The position numbers and the translations under genes are program-made. DNA of 64,000 nt from positions 2,017,326 through 2,081,325 of the forward strand of contig JAOSKN010000002.1 of the NCBI GenBank assembly GCA_027493525.1, given 5' to 3'. Positions 9,180 to 17,128 of the stretch are shown here, piece by piece (within the stretch, counting starts at the first letter, position 1; each line of letters begins with the position of its first letter). Origin of the DNA: Planctomycetota bacterium. GTDB taxonomy: Bacteria; Planctomycetota; SZUA-567; H5-PLA8. The notes beneath the pieces were generated by a model. That model did no database searches. It was not told the origin of the DNA and worked only from the letters and a program-made list of their open reading frames with translations.

Positions 9180-10607
9180 ATGGCGGAACATCATTATGAC
9201 CTGGTGGTCCTGGGCTCCGGCGCGGCCGGCGAAAAAGGCGCCGCCCAGGCGGCCTACTTCGGCAAGCGCGTGGCCATGGTCGAAAAGGACTACTACCTCG
9301 GCGGCGCCACCGCCGGAACCACCGTGCCCAGCAAGACCCTGCGCGAGACGGCCGTCACTCTCTCCGGCGTACACGCCCGCCAGCTCCACGGCGTCGACAT
9401 CTCCCTCCACGGCCACGTCAGCGTGCAGGACTTCCTGCATCACGAGCGCGTCGTCAAACAGACCGAACGGCAGCGCGTCGAGACCAACATGGAGCGGCAC
9501 AAGGTCGATATCTTCAAGGGCCACGGCCAATTCAAGGACCCCCACACCATCGAGGTCGTCGCGCCAGGCAAAGAGCCCGAGGTCCTGAAAGCCGACGTGG
9601 TCCTGATTACCACCGGCTCCCGGCCCCGCCGGCCCGACAACTTTCCCAACGACCCGCGCATCTACGACAGCGACACGATCCTGCAGATGAAGCGCATGCC
9701 CAAGAGCATGTGCGTCGTCGGCGGCGGCGTCATCGGCTGCGAATACGCCTGCATCTTCTCCTGCCTCAACGTGGACGTCAGCCTCATCCACGGCCGCGAC
9801 ATCCTCCTCGACTTCCTCGACCGCGACATCAGCTTCGGCCTGCGCAACTGCATGGAAAAGCTCGGCGTCAACCTGCTCATGCCCAAGCGCCTGGAGTCCG
9901 TCGCCGCCGAGAAGGACGGCATCCGCATGACCCTCCAGGGCGGCGAAACGATCCTCGTCGAGGCCGTCATGCTCGCCACCGGGCGCCAGTCGAATACCGA
10001 CACCATCAACCTGGACAAGGCCGGCGTCGAACTGGGCAAGTACGGCCTGATCAAGGTCAACTCGGATTACCAGACCAACGTCGAGCACATCTACGCGGCC
10101 GGCGACGTCATCGGCGCCCCCGCCCTGGCCAGCACCGGCATGGAACAGGCCCGTTTCGCGATCATGAAGGCCATGAAGCTCCCCAACTACAAGAACGTCG
10201 TCGCGCCCATCCTCCCCGCCGGCATCTACACCATCCCCGAGTGCTCCAGCGCGGGCATGACCGAGGAGCAGTGCAAAGAGAAGAAGATCCCCTACGTCAC
10301 CGGCATGGCCAAGTACAGCCAGAACGCCCGCGGCATGATCATCGGCGACTACGACGGCTTCCTGAAGCTCGTCTACAACCGCGACTCCATGAAGCTCATC
10401 GGCGTCCACGTCATCGGCGAAATCGCCAGCGAACTCGTCCACCTCGGACTCGCCGCCATGACCATGGGCGCGACCAACGAACTCTTCATCAACACCTGCT
10501 TCAACTACCCGACCCTCGGTGAGATGTACAAGTACGCCACCTACGACGCCATGGGCAAGAAGGCCAAGCTGGAAAAGGAAGCCGCCCGCGGCGACCTGAA
10601 GGAATGA
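9180..10607 (+). CDS. sthA: soluble pyridine nucleotide transhydrogenase-like flavoprotein
   Basis: A 475-residue cytoplasmic flavoprotein of the dihydrolipoamide dehydrogenase superfamily. The FAD motif is GSGAAG at 12-17, a second nucleotide motif VVGGGVIGCEYA lies near 178-189, and ATGRQSNTD and HIYAAGDVIG follow. The redox-active disulphide site is missing: the segment is GGATAGTTVPSK (41-52), with no cysteine. The C-terminal His-Glu pair of lipoamide dehydrogenases is also absent, replaced by FNYPTLGEMYKYA. Both changes are typical of SthA (EC 1.6.1.1), which passes electrons between NADPH and NAD+ through FAD. SthA normally keeps one Cys in that segment, so this copy is further reduced. 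The start is supported by GGAGG 9 nt upstream; a terminator follows. Confidence 0.78.
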   Translation: MAEHHYDLVVLGSGAAGEKGAAQAAYFGKRVAMVEKDYYLGGATAGTTVPSKTLRETAVTLSGVHARQLHGVDISLHGHVSVQDFLHHERVVKQTERQRVETNMERHKVDIFKGHGQFKDPHTIEVVAPGKEPEVLKADVVLITTGSRPRRPDNFPNDPRIYDSDTILQMKRMPKSMCVVGGGVIGCEYACIFSCLNVDVSLIHGRDILLDFLDRDISFGLRNCMEKLGVNLLMPKRLESVAAEKDGIRMTLQGGETILVEAVMLATGRQSNTDTINLDKAGVELGKYGLIKVNSDYQTNVEHIYAAGDVIGAPALASTGMEQARFAIMKAMKLPNYKNVVAPILPAGIYTIPECSSAGMTEEQCKEKKIPYVTGMAKYSQNARGMIIGDYDGFLKLVYNRDSMKLIGVHVIGEIASELVHLGLAAMTMGATNELFINTCFNYPTLGEMYKYATYDAMGKKAKLEKEAARGDLKE

Positions 10608-10634
10608 CGTGCCCGGAACGCGCTGGCGAAAGCA

Positions 10635-10668
10635 CAAGGGCGGCCCGCATGGGCCGCCTTTGTTTTTG
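10635..10668 (+). terminator. rho-independent terminator after sthA
   Basis: A GC-rich hairpin (GCGGCCC, GCAT, GGGCCGC, extended by AAGG/CCTT with one bulge) is followed by TTTGTTTTT, 28 bp after the sthA stop. Confidence 0.8.
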
Positions 10669-10709
10669 CTTCGCGCGTGCCGCGCGGCGGGCTTCCCGCT
10701 CGGCCGGGA

Positions 10710-12727
10710 CTACGGTTCCCCGCCGGCCGGCTCGCCCGAATCCAGGCCCTTGAGCCGGCTGCTGCTCGCGGCATGTCCGCGGGCCAGCAGCTCGCGCACC
10801 CGTTCCTTGATCTGCCGCGGCGTGAAGGGCTTGGCCAGGAAATTGATGCGATCCTTCACCACCCCTTCGCGCACCACGAGGTTCTCCGTGTACCCGCTCA
10901 CGAAAAGCATCTGCAGGTCCGGATAGGCCGCGCTCAGCCGCTGGGCCAGTTCCGGCCCGCCCATCTTGGGCATCACCACGTCCGTGATGAGCAGGTCCAG
11001 GGCTCCGGTGAAGCGGGCGAGCACCTCCAGCGCATGCTGGCCGTTCTTGGCCTCGAAGACTTCGTACCCGGCTTCCAGCAGCGCGCGGGCCGCCATCCGG
11101 CGCACACCCTCGTCGTCCTCCACCAGCATCAGCGTGGCGTGCCGGACCCCGCGCGGCAGGATCGTCTGCGTCGCCGGGCGCTCGCGCGCGCTCCCGGTGG
11201 CCGGCACGTAAAGCCGGAAGGTCGTGCCTTCGCCGGCCGCGCTCTCCACGGCGATCAGGCCCCGGTTCTGCCGCAGCACGCCGTACGCCGAGGCCAGGCC
11301 CAGGCCCGTCCCACGCGCCCCCTTGGTCGTGAAGAACGGCTCGAACACGTGCGGCAGCAGGTCCGGCGCGATGCCCGTGCCGGTGTCGCTCACCCTCAGC
11401 AGCACGTGCGGGCCGGGCGCCAGCTCCGGATGCGCGCGGCAGAAGGCCTCGTCGAGTTCCACGTTCGCCGTCTCGAAGCTCAACCGGCCGCCGTCGGGCA
11501 TCGCGTCCCGCGCGTTCACGGCCAGGTTGAACACGACCTGCTCGAACTGCCCCGCGTCCAGGCGGACCCGGCGCAGCCGGCGGTCGGCATGCACCACGAT
11601 CTCGATCCGCTCCCCGATGATCGGCCGCAGCATCTCCGCCGCGCGCTCCAGCAGCTCGTTCAAATCGAGAATCCGCGGCTGGATGATCTGCTTCCGCGCG
11701 AACGCCAGCAACTGGTTGGTCAGACCCGCGCCCCGCACCGCCGCGCCTTTCATCTGCGCGACCAGCGGGCTCGCCGGATGGCCCAGCAGGTGCTGCTCGG
11801 CCAGTTCGGCGTTGCCCATGATCACCGTCAGCAGGTTGTTGAAATCGTGCGCGATCCCCCGGCCAGGTGCCCCACGTTCTCCAGCTTCTTGGCCTGCAGC
11901 AGGTCCATCTCGAGCTGCTTGCGCTCGGTCGCGTCCGCCATCGTGCCGCGGAAGGCCACCCCGCGCCCCATCTCGTCCAGGACCAGCCGGCCGTGGGCCT
12001 CCAGCCAGCGCATCGGGCGATCCGGGTCCGCCAGCCGGAACTCCGTCTTGAAGCGCCCCTCCACCGACGGGTCGGTACGCGCCAGCTTCAGCGCCGACTT
12101 CAGCGCCGCGCGGTCTTCCTCCAGGACCAGCGCCATGAGTTCCTCCAGCCGGCGCGGCGGCTCGCCGCGCACGCGCAGCAGCGCCAGCGTCTCCGCCGAC
12201 AGGCGCAGCTCGTCGCCCGGGAAATCCCAGCGCCAGGTCCCCATGCCGGAGGCCTGCAGCGCCAGCAGCAGTTCCGCCTCGCGCTCCCGCAGGCTCGCCT
12301 CCGCCTTCGTGCGCTCCCCGATCTCGGCCTCCAGCTTCGCGTTCATCTGCGCCAGCCCGGGCAGCCGCAGCGCCCGCGGCAGCACCGGGATCAGCGCGAG
12401 CACCGTCACCCAGGACGCCGCCGCCGTGCAGACCTTGACCAGCGCGCTCATGCGGTACGCCGGCCACCAGAAGATCAGCGATTCCATCAGGTGGCCCAGC
12501 CCGCAGAAAAGAATGAAGGCCCCAAAGGCCCAGAAGATCCGCGGGAACGGGACGTCCCGCCGCCGCCGCACGAAATACACCAGGATCGCCGGGATCGTGA
12601 AATACGCGCCGAAGATCAGCCAGTCCGAGACGATATGCGTCCAGCCGTGCGCCGAACTCCATAAACCGCAGTGCCAGCGCTCCGGGAAGTCCGACGTGTC
12701 GAAGAGGCGCTTGATGAATTCGAGCAT
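10710..12727 (-). CDS. hybrid histidine kinase with ethylene-receptor-like membrane domain (one frameshift)
   Basis: About 672 residues. Residues 30-120 form three membrane helices closely matching the plant ETR1 sensor. D35, Y42, I45, P46, I72, C75 and H79 correspond to ETR1 D25, Y32, I35, P36, I62, C65 and H69, all at a constant offset of +10, including the copper ligands in FCGLGH. A coiled coil (ERTKAEASLREREAE), a PAS/PAC module (~155-275), the histidine site GGIAHDFNNLL (~293), a HATPase_c domain (NLAVNARDAM, GTGIAP, GTGLGLASAYG) and a C-terminal receiver domain (LVEDDE, LLITDVVMPKMGG) follow. The frame breaks by one base in CCCCC at 11856-11860, exactly inside the histidine motif; joining the frames restores it. 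The start at 12727 has AGGAG 8 nt upstream. Known relatives bind ethylene through Cu(I); the ligand here is inferred. Confidence 0.85.
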
Positions 12728-12947
12728 GGGGTGGGCTCCTGAAACGGGCAACCGTCGGCCCAGGGACATACGCATTGCGACAATCGAACGCGATAGATTG
12801 GGAGCGCTGCTCCCAGTCTATTATACCCAATGCGCCGGCGCGGCCGATATAGGCACTTCTGCGCTTGTTTCGTGGCGTTCGGAGACCGAAGGTTTCGTGA
12901 ATTGTTCGCCGCGGCATGTGCTGCACGAGCGGAAAGGAATCGAATCG
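12728..12947. other. 220-bp spacer upstream of the kinase
   Basis: No gene or repeat recognised. It presumably holds the kinase promoter. Confidence 0.3.
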
Positions 12948-13283
12948 CTATCCGGACGCGGCACGCTTCGCGGGCGGCCGGCCGCCTGCGTGGCCGCGAA
13001 TGTCCCTAAGATACTCCTCCCGAACGTCCTCATCAATTTCCGGCATGACGTGCGTCGCGTAGAGGGCATCCCGGCCGTCTCGACGCGACCCGGAGATCCA
13101 ATAGTGCTCGCCGGTCTCGACGTCGTAGTAGTTGGATTTGAAGCCGCTGCCTTTGAGGCTCCGGAATGCCTTTCCGCGATAGTAGAGGGTAGCCCCGGAC
13201 TTCGAGAAGGTCACGCGGCCGATGCGGGCCGGGCCGGTGAGGCCCCCGCCCTTCGACTCGATGTACATGATACGGCTCTTCAT
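12948..13283 (-). CDS. conserved hypothetical protein (111 aa)
   Basis: A small soluble protein beginning MKSRIMYIESKGGG and containing GPARIGRVTFSKSG, KGSGFKSNYYDVETGEHYW and EIDEDVREEYLRDIR. I recognise this as a widespread conserved family of unknown role, often found as a single gene. No signal peptide or membrane segment. Its ATG lies 7 nt from the GTTAGGC core of an attC-like site, the position expected for the first codon of an integron gene cassette. It is rich in Gly, Tyr and charged residues; no catalytic motif is apparent. Confidence 0.8.
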   Translation of the reverse strand: MKSRIMYIESKGGGLTGPARIGRVTFSKSGATLYYRGKAFRSLKGSGFKSNYYDVETGEHYWISGSRRDGRDALYATHVMPEIDEDVREEYLRDIRGHAGGRPPAKRAASG

Positions 13284-13289
13284 CGCAGT

Positions 13290-13351
13290 CGCCTAACGGT
13301 CCGTATCGGCGTCGGCGCGCTACACCGTCCGCCGCATGCTCTTGTTTGGCG
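13290..13351 (-). other. attC-like recombination site 1
   Basis: On the minus strand the site begins GCCAAAC (13350-13344) and ends GTTAGGC (13297-13291), a perfect GTTRRRY core. The 60 bases between contain self-complementary GC blocks (GGCGGAC/CGCCGACGCCG). The next gene starts 7 nt beyond the core. The left core departs from RYYYAAC at one base. It fits the shape and placement of an integron attC, but no integrase is in the window. Confidence 0.45.
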
Positions 13352-13472
13352 CCTACTCGCGAGCGACCGCTCGTCTTGAAATTACGACTGGTCGCGGGCG
13401 GCCTCTTGCTCCTTGCCACCACTCTCGGCCACCCGCCCCGGCGGTCTGTTTTAACCTCTCAGCCGGCACCGG

Positions 13473-14027
13473 CTATTTGTACCCCATGCGCTTGACTGCC
13501 TTCCGAACACTTGCCTTAGTGTCGTCATAGCAGTATTCGATTTCAGTACGTCCAGATCGAACATGAATCCACGGAGCAACATCGATTCCGTGCCAGTGTG
13601 GATCGATTGGAAACAAGCTGAGATCCTTGAACCCGATTGACCAACGAGGCTGGCTGTCCCAGTGAGTAAAAGTAACAAATCGTCTCCCGTCATTAATTTC
13701 AATGGCGATTTCGGGTACTCTACCTGTGATCTCAATAGAGGTTACCGAGGCGCCGAGCAAGGTTGCGAGCCGTTTATCAATGCGTCGGTCTGAAAAACCG
13801 CTGCCAACCAGAATGGACCGAGGCCCTTCGATGCGCCATTGCGCCTCAACCATGATGGTAACCTGACCACAGGGCTGATTGGCGCGGCGATTATTGCATA
13901 AACGTCCAATTTCCAGAAACACGCATGGGTTGATGCTCCGCCAGACGTGCGCGATCTTGAGACCTTTGCAGGCGGCTAGCGCCCTGTTGGAATCGGCAAT
14001 CGTTAGACTTTGATAGCAAGATGCCAT
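13473..14027 (-). CDS. hypothetical protein (184 aa), possible cassette gene
   Basis: Not recognised. The product is soluble, with an internal beta-rich stretch (MVEAQWRIEGPRSILVGSGF, then SIEITGRVPEIAIEINDGRR and FVTFTHWDSQPRWSIGFKDL). The latter resembles small proteins that report on sequence-dependent beta-sandwich folds, without any motif to assign a function. Base composition is clearly lower in GC than its neighbours, which suggests recent acquisition. The ATG lies 14 nt beyond a GTTAGGT core, and another attC-like site follows the gene, as expected for an integron cassette. Confidence 0.65.
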   Translation of the reverse strand: MASCYQSLTIADSNRALAACKGLKIAHVWRSINPCVFLEIGRLCNNRRANQPCGQVTIMVEAQWRIEGPRSILVGSGFSDRRIDKRLATLLGASVTSIEITGRVPEIAIEINDGRRFVTFTHWDSQPRWSIGFKDLSLFPIDPHWHGIDVAPWIHVRSGRTEIEYCYDDTKASVRKAVKRMGYK

Positions 14028-14041
14028 TGGGGAATTGGGAT

Positions 14042-14085
14042 ACCTAACGACCCAAGCTCAGCGGCCCGGCCCGCGGGACGCTAGG
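14042..14085 (-). other. attC-like recombination site 2 (short)
   Basis: On the minus strand CCTAGCG (14085-14079) and CGTTAGG (14049-14043) form imperfect inverted cores, ending in GTTAGGT (a GTTRRRY match). The interior is GC-rich. It includes the stop codon of the upstream gene and is followed 14 nt later by the next ATG. At about 44 bp it is shorter than usual attC sites, so the call is tentative. Confidence 0.35.
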
Positions 14086-14515
14086 ATTGAAACTGTGACG
14101 CCAAGCCGGGTTCGCTGCTGCCCCCTGGTTTGACGCTCTTTCGTATAAAACACTTGGGACAAATTGGAATGTCATTTATCCACCATCCTTGCTCTGCAAA
14201 GCTCTCCGCAGCTTTGCGAAGTGCCTTCGGTTTGCCAATGCTGTGCCGTGCCGCTGAGACCGTCCCCAAATCCCGACAAAACTTACATGGCAACTGAAAG
14301 CTCCACTGCCCACCTCCCGACGAACCGACAAACTTAATGATGTGGGGAAGGAGATCATCTGGTGTTGCTCTTCTGGCATTCAGCATGTGCGTGAGCGGCC
14401 TAACATGTATTAAACAGAACCCATTTCCGTCCATCCCTTGCCCCTCGTATCCGACCTTATCAGCCATCCTGCCCCAACTCAACATCGTGGATAACCAAAA
14501 GAAGGTGGGTTGCAT
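14081..14515 (-). CDS. hypothetical protein with two CxxC pairs (possible zinc ribbon)
   Basis: A 144-residue frame. The likely start is the internal Met of MADKVGYEGQGMDGNGFC (14467), giving about 128 residues. Two cysteine pairs, PCKFCRDLG and ICPKCFIRK, are placed like a split zinc knuckle. Composition is lower in GC than the chromosome average. No family recognised. It is the third minus-strand small gene in the run with attC-like spacers, so it may be a cassette gene. Confidence 0.5.
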   Translation of the reverse strand: MQPTFFWLSTMLSWGRMADKVGYEGQGMDGNGFCLIHVRPLTHMLNARRATPDDLLPHIIKFVGSSGGGQWSFQLPCKFCRDLGTVSAARHSIGKPKALRKAAESFAEQGWWINDIPICPKCFIRKSVKPGGSSEPGLASQFQS

Positions 14516-14611
14516 GGAAATACGGAAGCTGCACCTGTGGCTGCCTCTTCAACCGGCCGGAGCCCCGCCTGCTACGCGCTCGGCGGCTTCAACGCCCGGC
14601 CCCCGCCAAAC

Positions 14612-14703
14612 GTGCCCGGCCGTCTTGAAGGTCGCATGCCGTTTCGCGTGAGTCACGGATTCATACGGGCGGTTCTACGGCTTTCAGCCGCTTGGCCTGC
14701 TCG
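14612..14703 (+). repeat. direct repeat R1, left flank of the marR module
   Basis: This block shares ordered segments with 16723-16850: GCCGTCTTGA, GGTCGC, TTTCGCGTG, ACGG(A/G)TTCATA and finally GCCGCTTGGCCTGCTCG against GGCTGCTTGGCCTGCTCG. The two copies point the same way and bracket only the marR and Fe-S genes. Confidence 0.55.
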
Positions 14704-14762
14704 GCCACGCGGGTGGGTGGGGAGCCTGAGCGCTCCCTTGCCGGAATCGTGAAAGAGGCCTC

Positions 14763-14792
14763 TTGACTTCGGCCGATACTTGTATATACAAT
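14763..14792 (+). promoter_or_regulatory. promoter and MarR operator of the marR gene
   Basis: TTGACT (14763-14768) and TACAAT (14787-14792) form a sigma70-like promoter with 18-bp spacing. The -10 region overlaps the perfect 12-bp palindrome TTGTATATACAA (14780-14791), which recurs with one change before the next gene. This arrangement fits autorepression by the MarR protein. Confidence 0.7.
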
Positions 14793-14821
14793 AATCTTGG
14801 TGGCCAGGGAGCCGCACGAGC

Positions 14822-15274
14822 ATGGACAAAGCCACAGCCAGCAGCATCGACACGATTTCCCGAAAATGCATCGCCGTGCGCCTGCGGCTGCTGAGCCGGG
14901 TCGTCACGAGCTTTTACGATGACGCCCTGCGCCCCTTGGGCCTGAAGGTCAGCCAATTGAACATCCTGATCGTGACCGCCCGGCTTGGCCTCGCCCGGCC
15001 CGCACAGGTCTGCGAGATTCTTCAACTGGATGTGTCCACCCTGAGCCGCAACGTCAAGCCGTTGCAGGCTCACGGCTGGCTGGAGGTCGTGCCGGACGCT
15101 GACGCCCGTGCCCAGCCCTTCCGGCTGATGCCGCGGGGGAAGCGGCTGATCGAGAAGGCGGCGCCGGCCTGGGAGGAGGCCCAGCGCCGGGCCGCCGAGC
15201 TGCTGGGGGGCGAGGGGATCGCCCTGCTCGACAAGGCCGCCAGGAAGGTGGGCATGTCGCAAGCCGGCCGCTGA
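14822..15274 (+). CDS. MarR-family transcriptional regulator
   Basis: A 150-residue protein of normal MarR length. The winged helix spans residues 40-115 (LGLKVSQLNILIVTARLGLA, VCEILQLDVSTLSRNVKPLQ, GWLEVVPDADARAQPFRLMP), flanked by the dimerisation helices of MarR proteins. It is predicted to repress its own promoter and that of the adjacent Fe-S gene through the shared TTGTATATACAA-type operator. The single-gene spacing to the next ORF is 56 bp, with a separate promoter. Direct repeats on both sides suggest that the pair moves as a unit. Confidence 0.88.
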   Translation: MDKATASSIDTISRKCIAVRLRLLSRVVTSFYDDALRPLGLKVSQLNILIVTARLGLARPAQVCEILQLDVSTLSRNVKPLQAHGWLEVVPDADARAQPFRLMPRGKRLIEKAAPAWEEAQRRAAELLGGEGIALLDKAARKVGMSQAGR

Positions 15275-15304
15275 GCGCCCCTGTGTTTTTTTTTGGGACC
15301 ATAC

Positions 15305-15316
15305 TTGCATATACAA
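15305..15316 (+). promoter_or_regulatory. second MarR operator before the Fe-S/SCP2 gene
   Basis: TTGCATATACAA differs by one base from the palindrome at 14780-14791 and shares the flanking ATAC on its left. It ends 5 nt before AGGAG of the downstream gene, so binding would block its transcription start. Confidence 0.6.
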
Positions 15317-15330
15317 ATAAGGAGACCGCG

Positions 15331-16713
15331 ATGAGCTTGGCCGAACACCCGACCGTGCGGCGTTTCCGAGAGCGCAACCGCCCCGGCGGCGCCGAGCCGC
15401 TGAAACCGCTCGATGCGGCCTGGCTGCGCCAACTGTGCCTCGACTGCGGGGCGGACGACGCCGGACTGGTCGAACTCGGCCGCCCGGCCCTGGACGACCA
15501 GCGGGACGACATCCTGCGTGCTTTCCCGCCGGCGAAAACGCTTCTCGGCTTCGTCTGCCGGATGAACCGGGAGCCGATCCGCGGCCTCGCCCGGTCCGTC
15601 GCCAACCTGGAGTTCCACCACGCCGGCGATCACGCCAACGAGGTCGCCCGCAAGGTCGTGGCGGCGCTCGAACGGGAAGGCGTCCGGGCGTTGAACCCGG
15701 CGATGGGCTTTCCGATGGAGCAGGACCGCTTTCCCGGCAAGATTTGGGTCGTCTCGCACAAGCCCGTCGCCGTCGCCGCCGGCCTGGGGCAGATGGGCAT
15801 CCACCGCAACGTCATCCATCCCAGGTTCGGCAACTTCATCCTGTTGGGGACCGTCCTGGTCGGCGCCGAGGCGACCGCCTACGACCGGCCGATCTCGTAC
15901 AACCCGTGCCTGGAGTGCAAGCTGTGCGTGGCGGCGTGTCCCGTGGGGGCCATCGCACCGGACGGCCGCTTCAACTTCTCGGCCTGCTACACGCACAACT
16001 ACCGGGAGTTCATGGGCGGCTTCACCGATTGGGTCGAACGGATCGCCGAGAGCAAGGACGCCCTCGACTACCGCAAGAAGGTCACTGACCCGGAATCGGC
16101 GTCGATGTGGCAGAGCCTCTCCTTCGGGGCCAACTACAAGGCGGCGTACTGCCTGAGCGTCTGTCCGGCGGGGGAAGACGTCATCGGCCCCTACCTCACC
16201 GACAAAGCCGGGCATCTGCGGGAGGTCGTTCGGCCGTTGCAGGAGAAGCAGGAGACGGTCTACGTCGTCGCCGGCTCGGACGCCGAGGAGCATGTGGCCC
16301 GCCGTTTCCCCCGCAAGACGGTCAAACGGGTTGGCAGCGGCCTGCGTCCCCGCTCGATCCAGCGATTCTTGTCGGGTCTTCCTCTCACGTTCCAGCCGGG
16401 GAAGGCGTCGAAGCTGAACGCCGCCTACCACTTCACCTTCACCGGCAAAGAACCGAGGGAGGCGACCGTCACGATCCGGGACGGCGCGTTGCAGGTGCGG
16501 GACGGCCACCAGGGCGTGGCCGACCTGCGGGTGACCGCCGACAGCGAGACGTGGCTGGGGTTCGTGGCGAAGGAGCGGAGCCTGTGGTGGGCGCTGCTTC
16601 GCCGAAAAATCCGCATCAAGGGGTCGCCGAGGCTGCTGGCCGCCTTCGGTAAGTGCTTCCCCCTCGTAAGGTCGCGCGGGCGCGAGGACGGTTGCCGTCG
16701 GCGCGGCCTTTGA
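15331..16713 (+). CDS. ferredoxin-type Fe-S protein with C-terminal SCP2-like domain
   Basis: 460 residues from the ATG with AAGGAG upstream. The first ~290 residues resemble the epoxyqueuosine-reductase/reductive-dehalogenase type of Fe-S protein: GLGQMGIHRNVIHPRFGNF, then a ferredoxin cluster CLECKLCVAACPVGAI and a second Cys group YCLSVCPAGEDVIGPY. Residues ~360-455 form an SCP2-like lipid-binding domain (TIRDGALQVRDG, GVADLRVTADSETWLGFVAK). No signal peptide. The combination suggests a cytoplasmic redox enzyme acting on a hydrophobic molecule. MarR control hints at an aromatic or toxic substrate; both points are inference. The last ~20 Arg-rich residues are unlike the family and could reflect another frameshift. 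Confidence 0.75.
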   Translation: MSLAEHPTVRRFRERNRPGGAEPLKPLDAAWLRQLCLDCGADDAGLVELGRPALDDQRDDILRAFPPAKTLLGFVCRMNREPIRGLARSVANLEFHHAGDHANEVARKVVAALEREGVRALNPAMGFPMEQDRFPGKIWVVSHKPVAVAAGLGQMGIHRNVIHPRFGNFILLGTVLVGAEATAYDRPISYNPCLECKLCVAACPVGAIAPDGRFNFSACYTHNYREFMGGFTDWVERIAESKDALDYRKKVTDPESASMWQSLSFGANYKAAYCLSVCPAGEDVIGPYLTDKAGHLREVVRPLQEKQETVYVVAGSDAEEHVARRFPRKTVKRVGSGLRPRSIQRFLSGLPLTFQPGKASKLNAAYHFTFTGKEPREATVTIRDGALQVRDGHQGVADLRVTADSETWLGFVAKERSLWWALLRRKIRIKGSPRLLAAFGKCFPLVRSRGREDGCRRRGL

Positions 16714-16722
16714 GCGACGAGC

Positions 16723-16850
16723 TTGCCCAGCCGTCTTGAGGTCGCCTATCCCGGCATGAGTCAACAAGGTCCGGGTTGACCATTTCGCGTGGGTTACGGG
16801 TTCATAAAAGCAGCCTCGTGCCCAGCTCTTTCGGCTGCTTGGCCTGCTCG
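16723..16850 (+). repeat. direct repeat R2, right flank of the marR module
   Basis: A second copy of the block at 14612-14703, with an extra stretch of about 30 bp in the middle. It ends GGCCTGCTCG exactly where inverted-repeat element B begins, so B appears to have inserted at the edge of the repeat. Confidence 0.5.
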
Positions 16851-16851
16851 A

Positions 16852-17020
16852 CTAGTGTTCTGTAAGCGAAATACGTTGATGCGGTTTGGGAGGGATTTTG
16901 GCCGTGATCGAGGCGCGCGAAGAATAGCCGTATCAAGAAGATACGACGATCGAAGCGCAACGAAGAGCACGGTCAAAAGCGCCCCAAAACGCGCAACGGA
17001 TTTCGCTTACAGGACACTAG
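16852..17020. mobile_element. MITE-like inverted-repeat element B (169 bp)
   Basis: Tips CTAGTGTTCTGTAAGCGAAAT (16852-16872, shown without its last base in the findings) and its reverse complement with two mismatches (17000-17020) enclose a non-coding core. The core words GATCGAGGCGCG and GCAACGAAGAGCA, and the overall length, match element A at 939-1108. The arms stay partly complementary for about 60 bp. It separates direct repeat R2 from the AbiE-like module. Confidence 0.65.
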
Positions 17021-17099
17021 GAGATCAATCATATTGCAATTGATTTACGTGTAATGACTTGAATTACCCGAGCTCCTTTGACCTGTGCGTTACTCGCAT

Positions 17100-17118
17100 T
17101 ATTCGCGAATCGCGAATA
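17100..17118 (+). promoter_or_regulatory. palindromic operator candidate before the AbiE-like module
   Basis: TATTCGCG, AAT, CGCGAATA: perfect 8-bp arms with a 3-bp spacer, ending 10 nt before the ATG. The position is that of an autoregulatory site in toxin-antitoxin modules. Confidence 0.55.
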
Positions 17119-17128
17119 TGGTGTTGAT

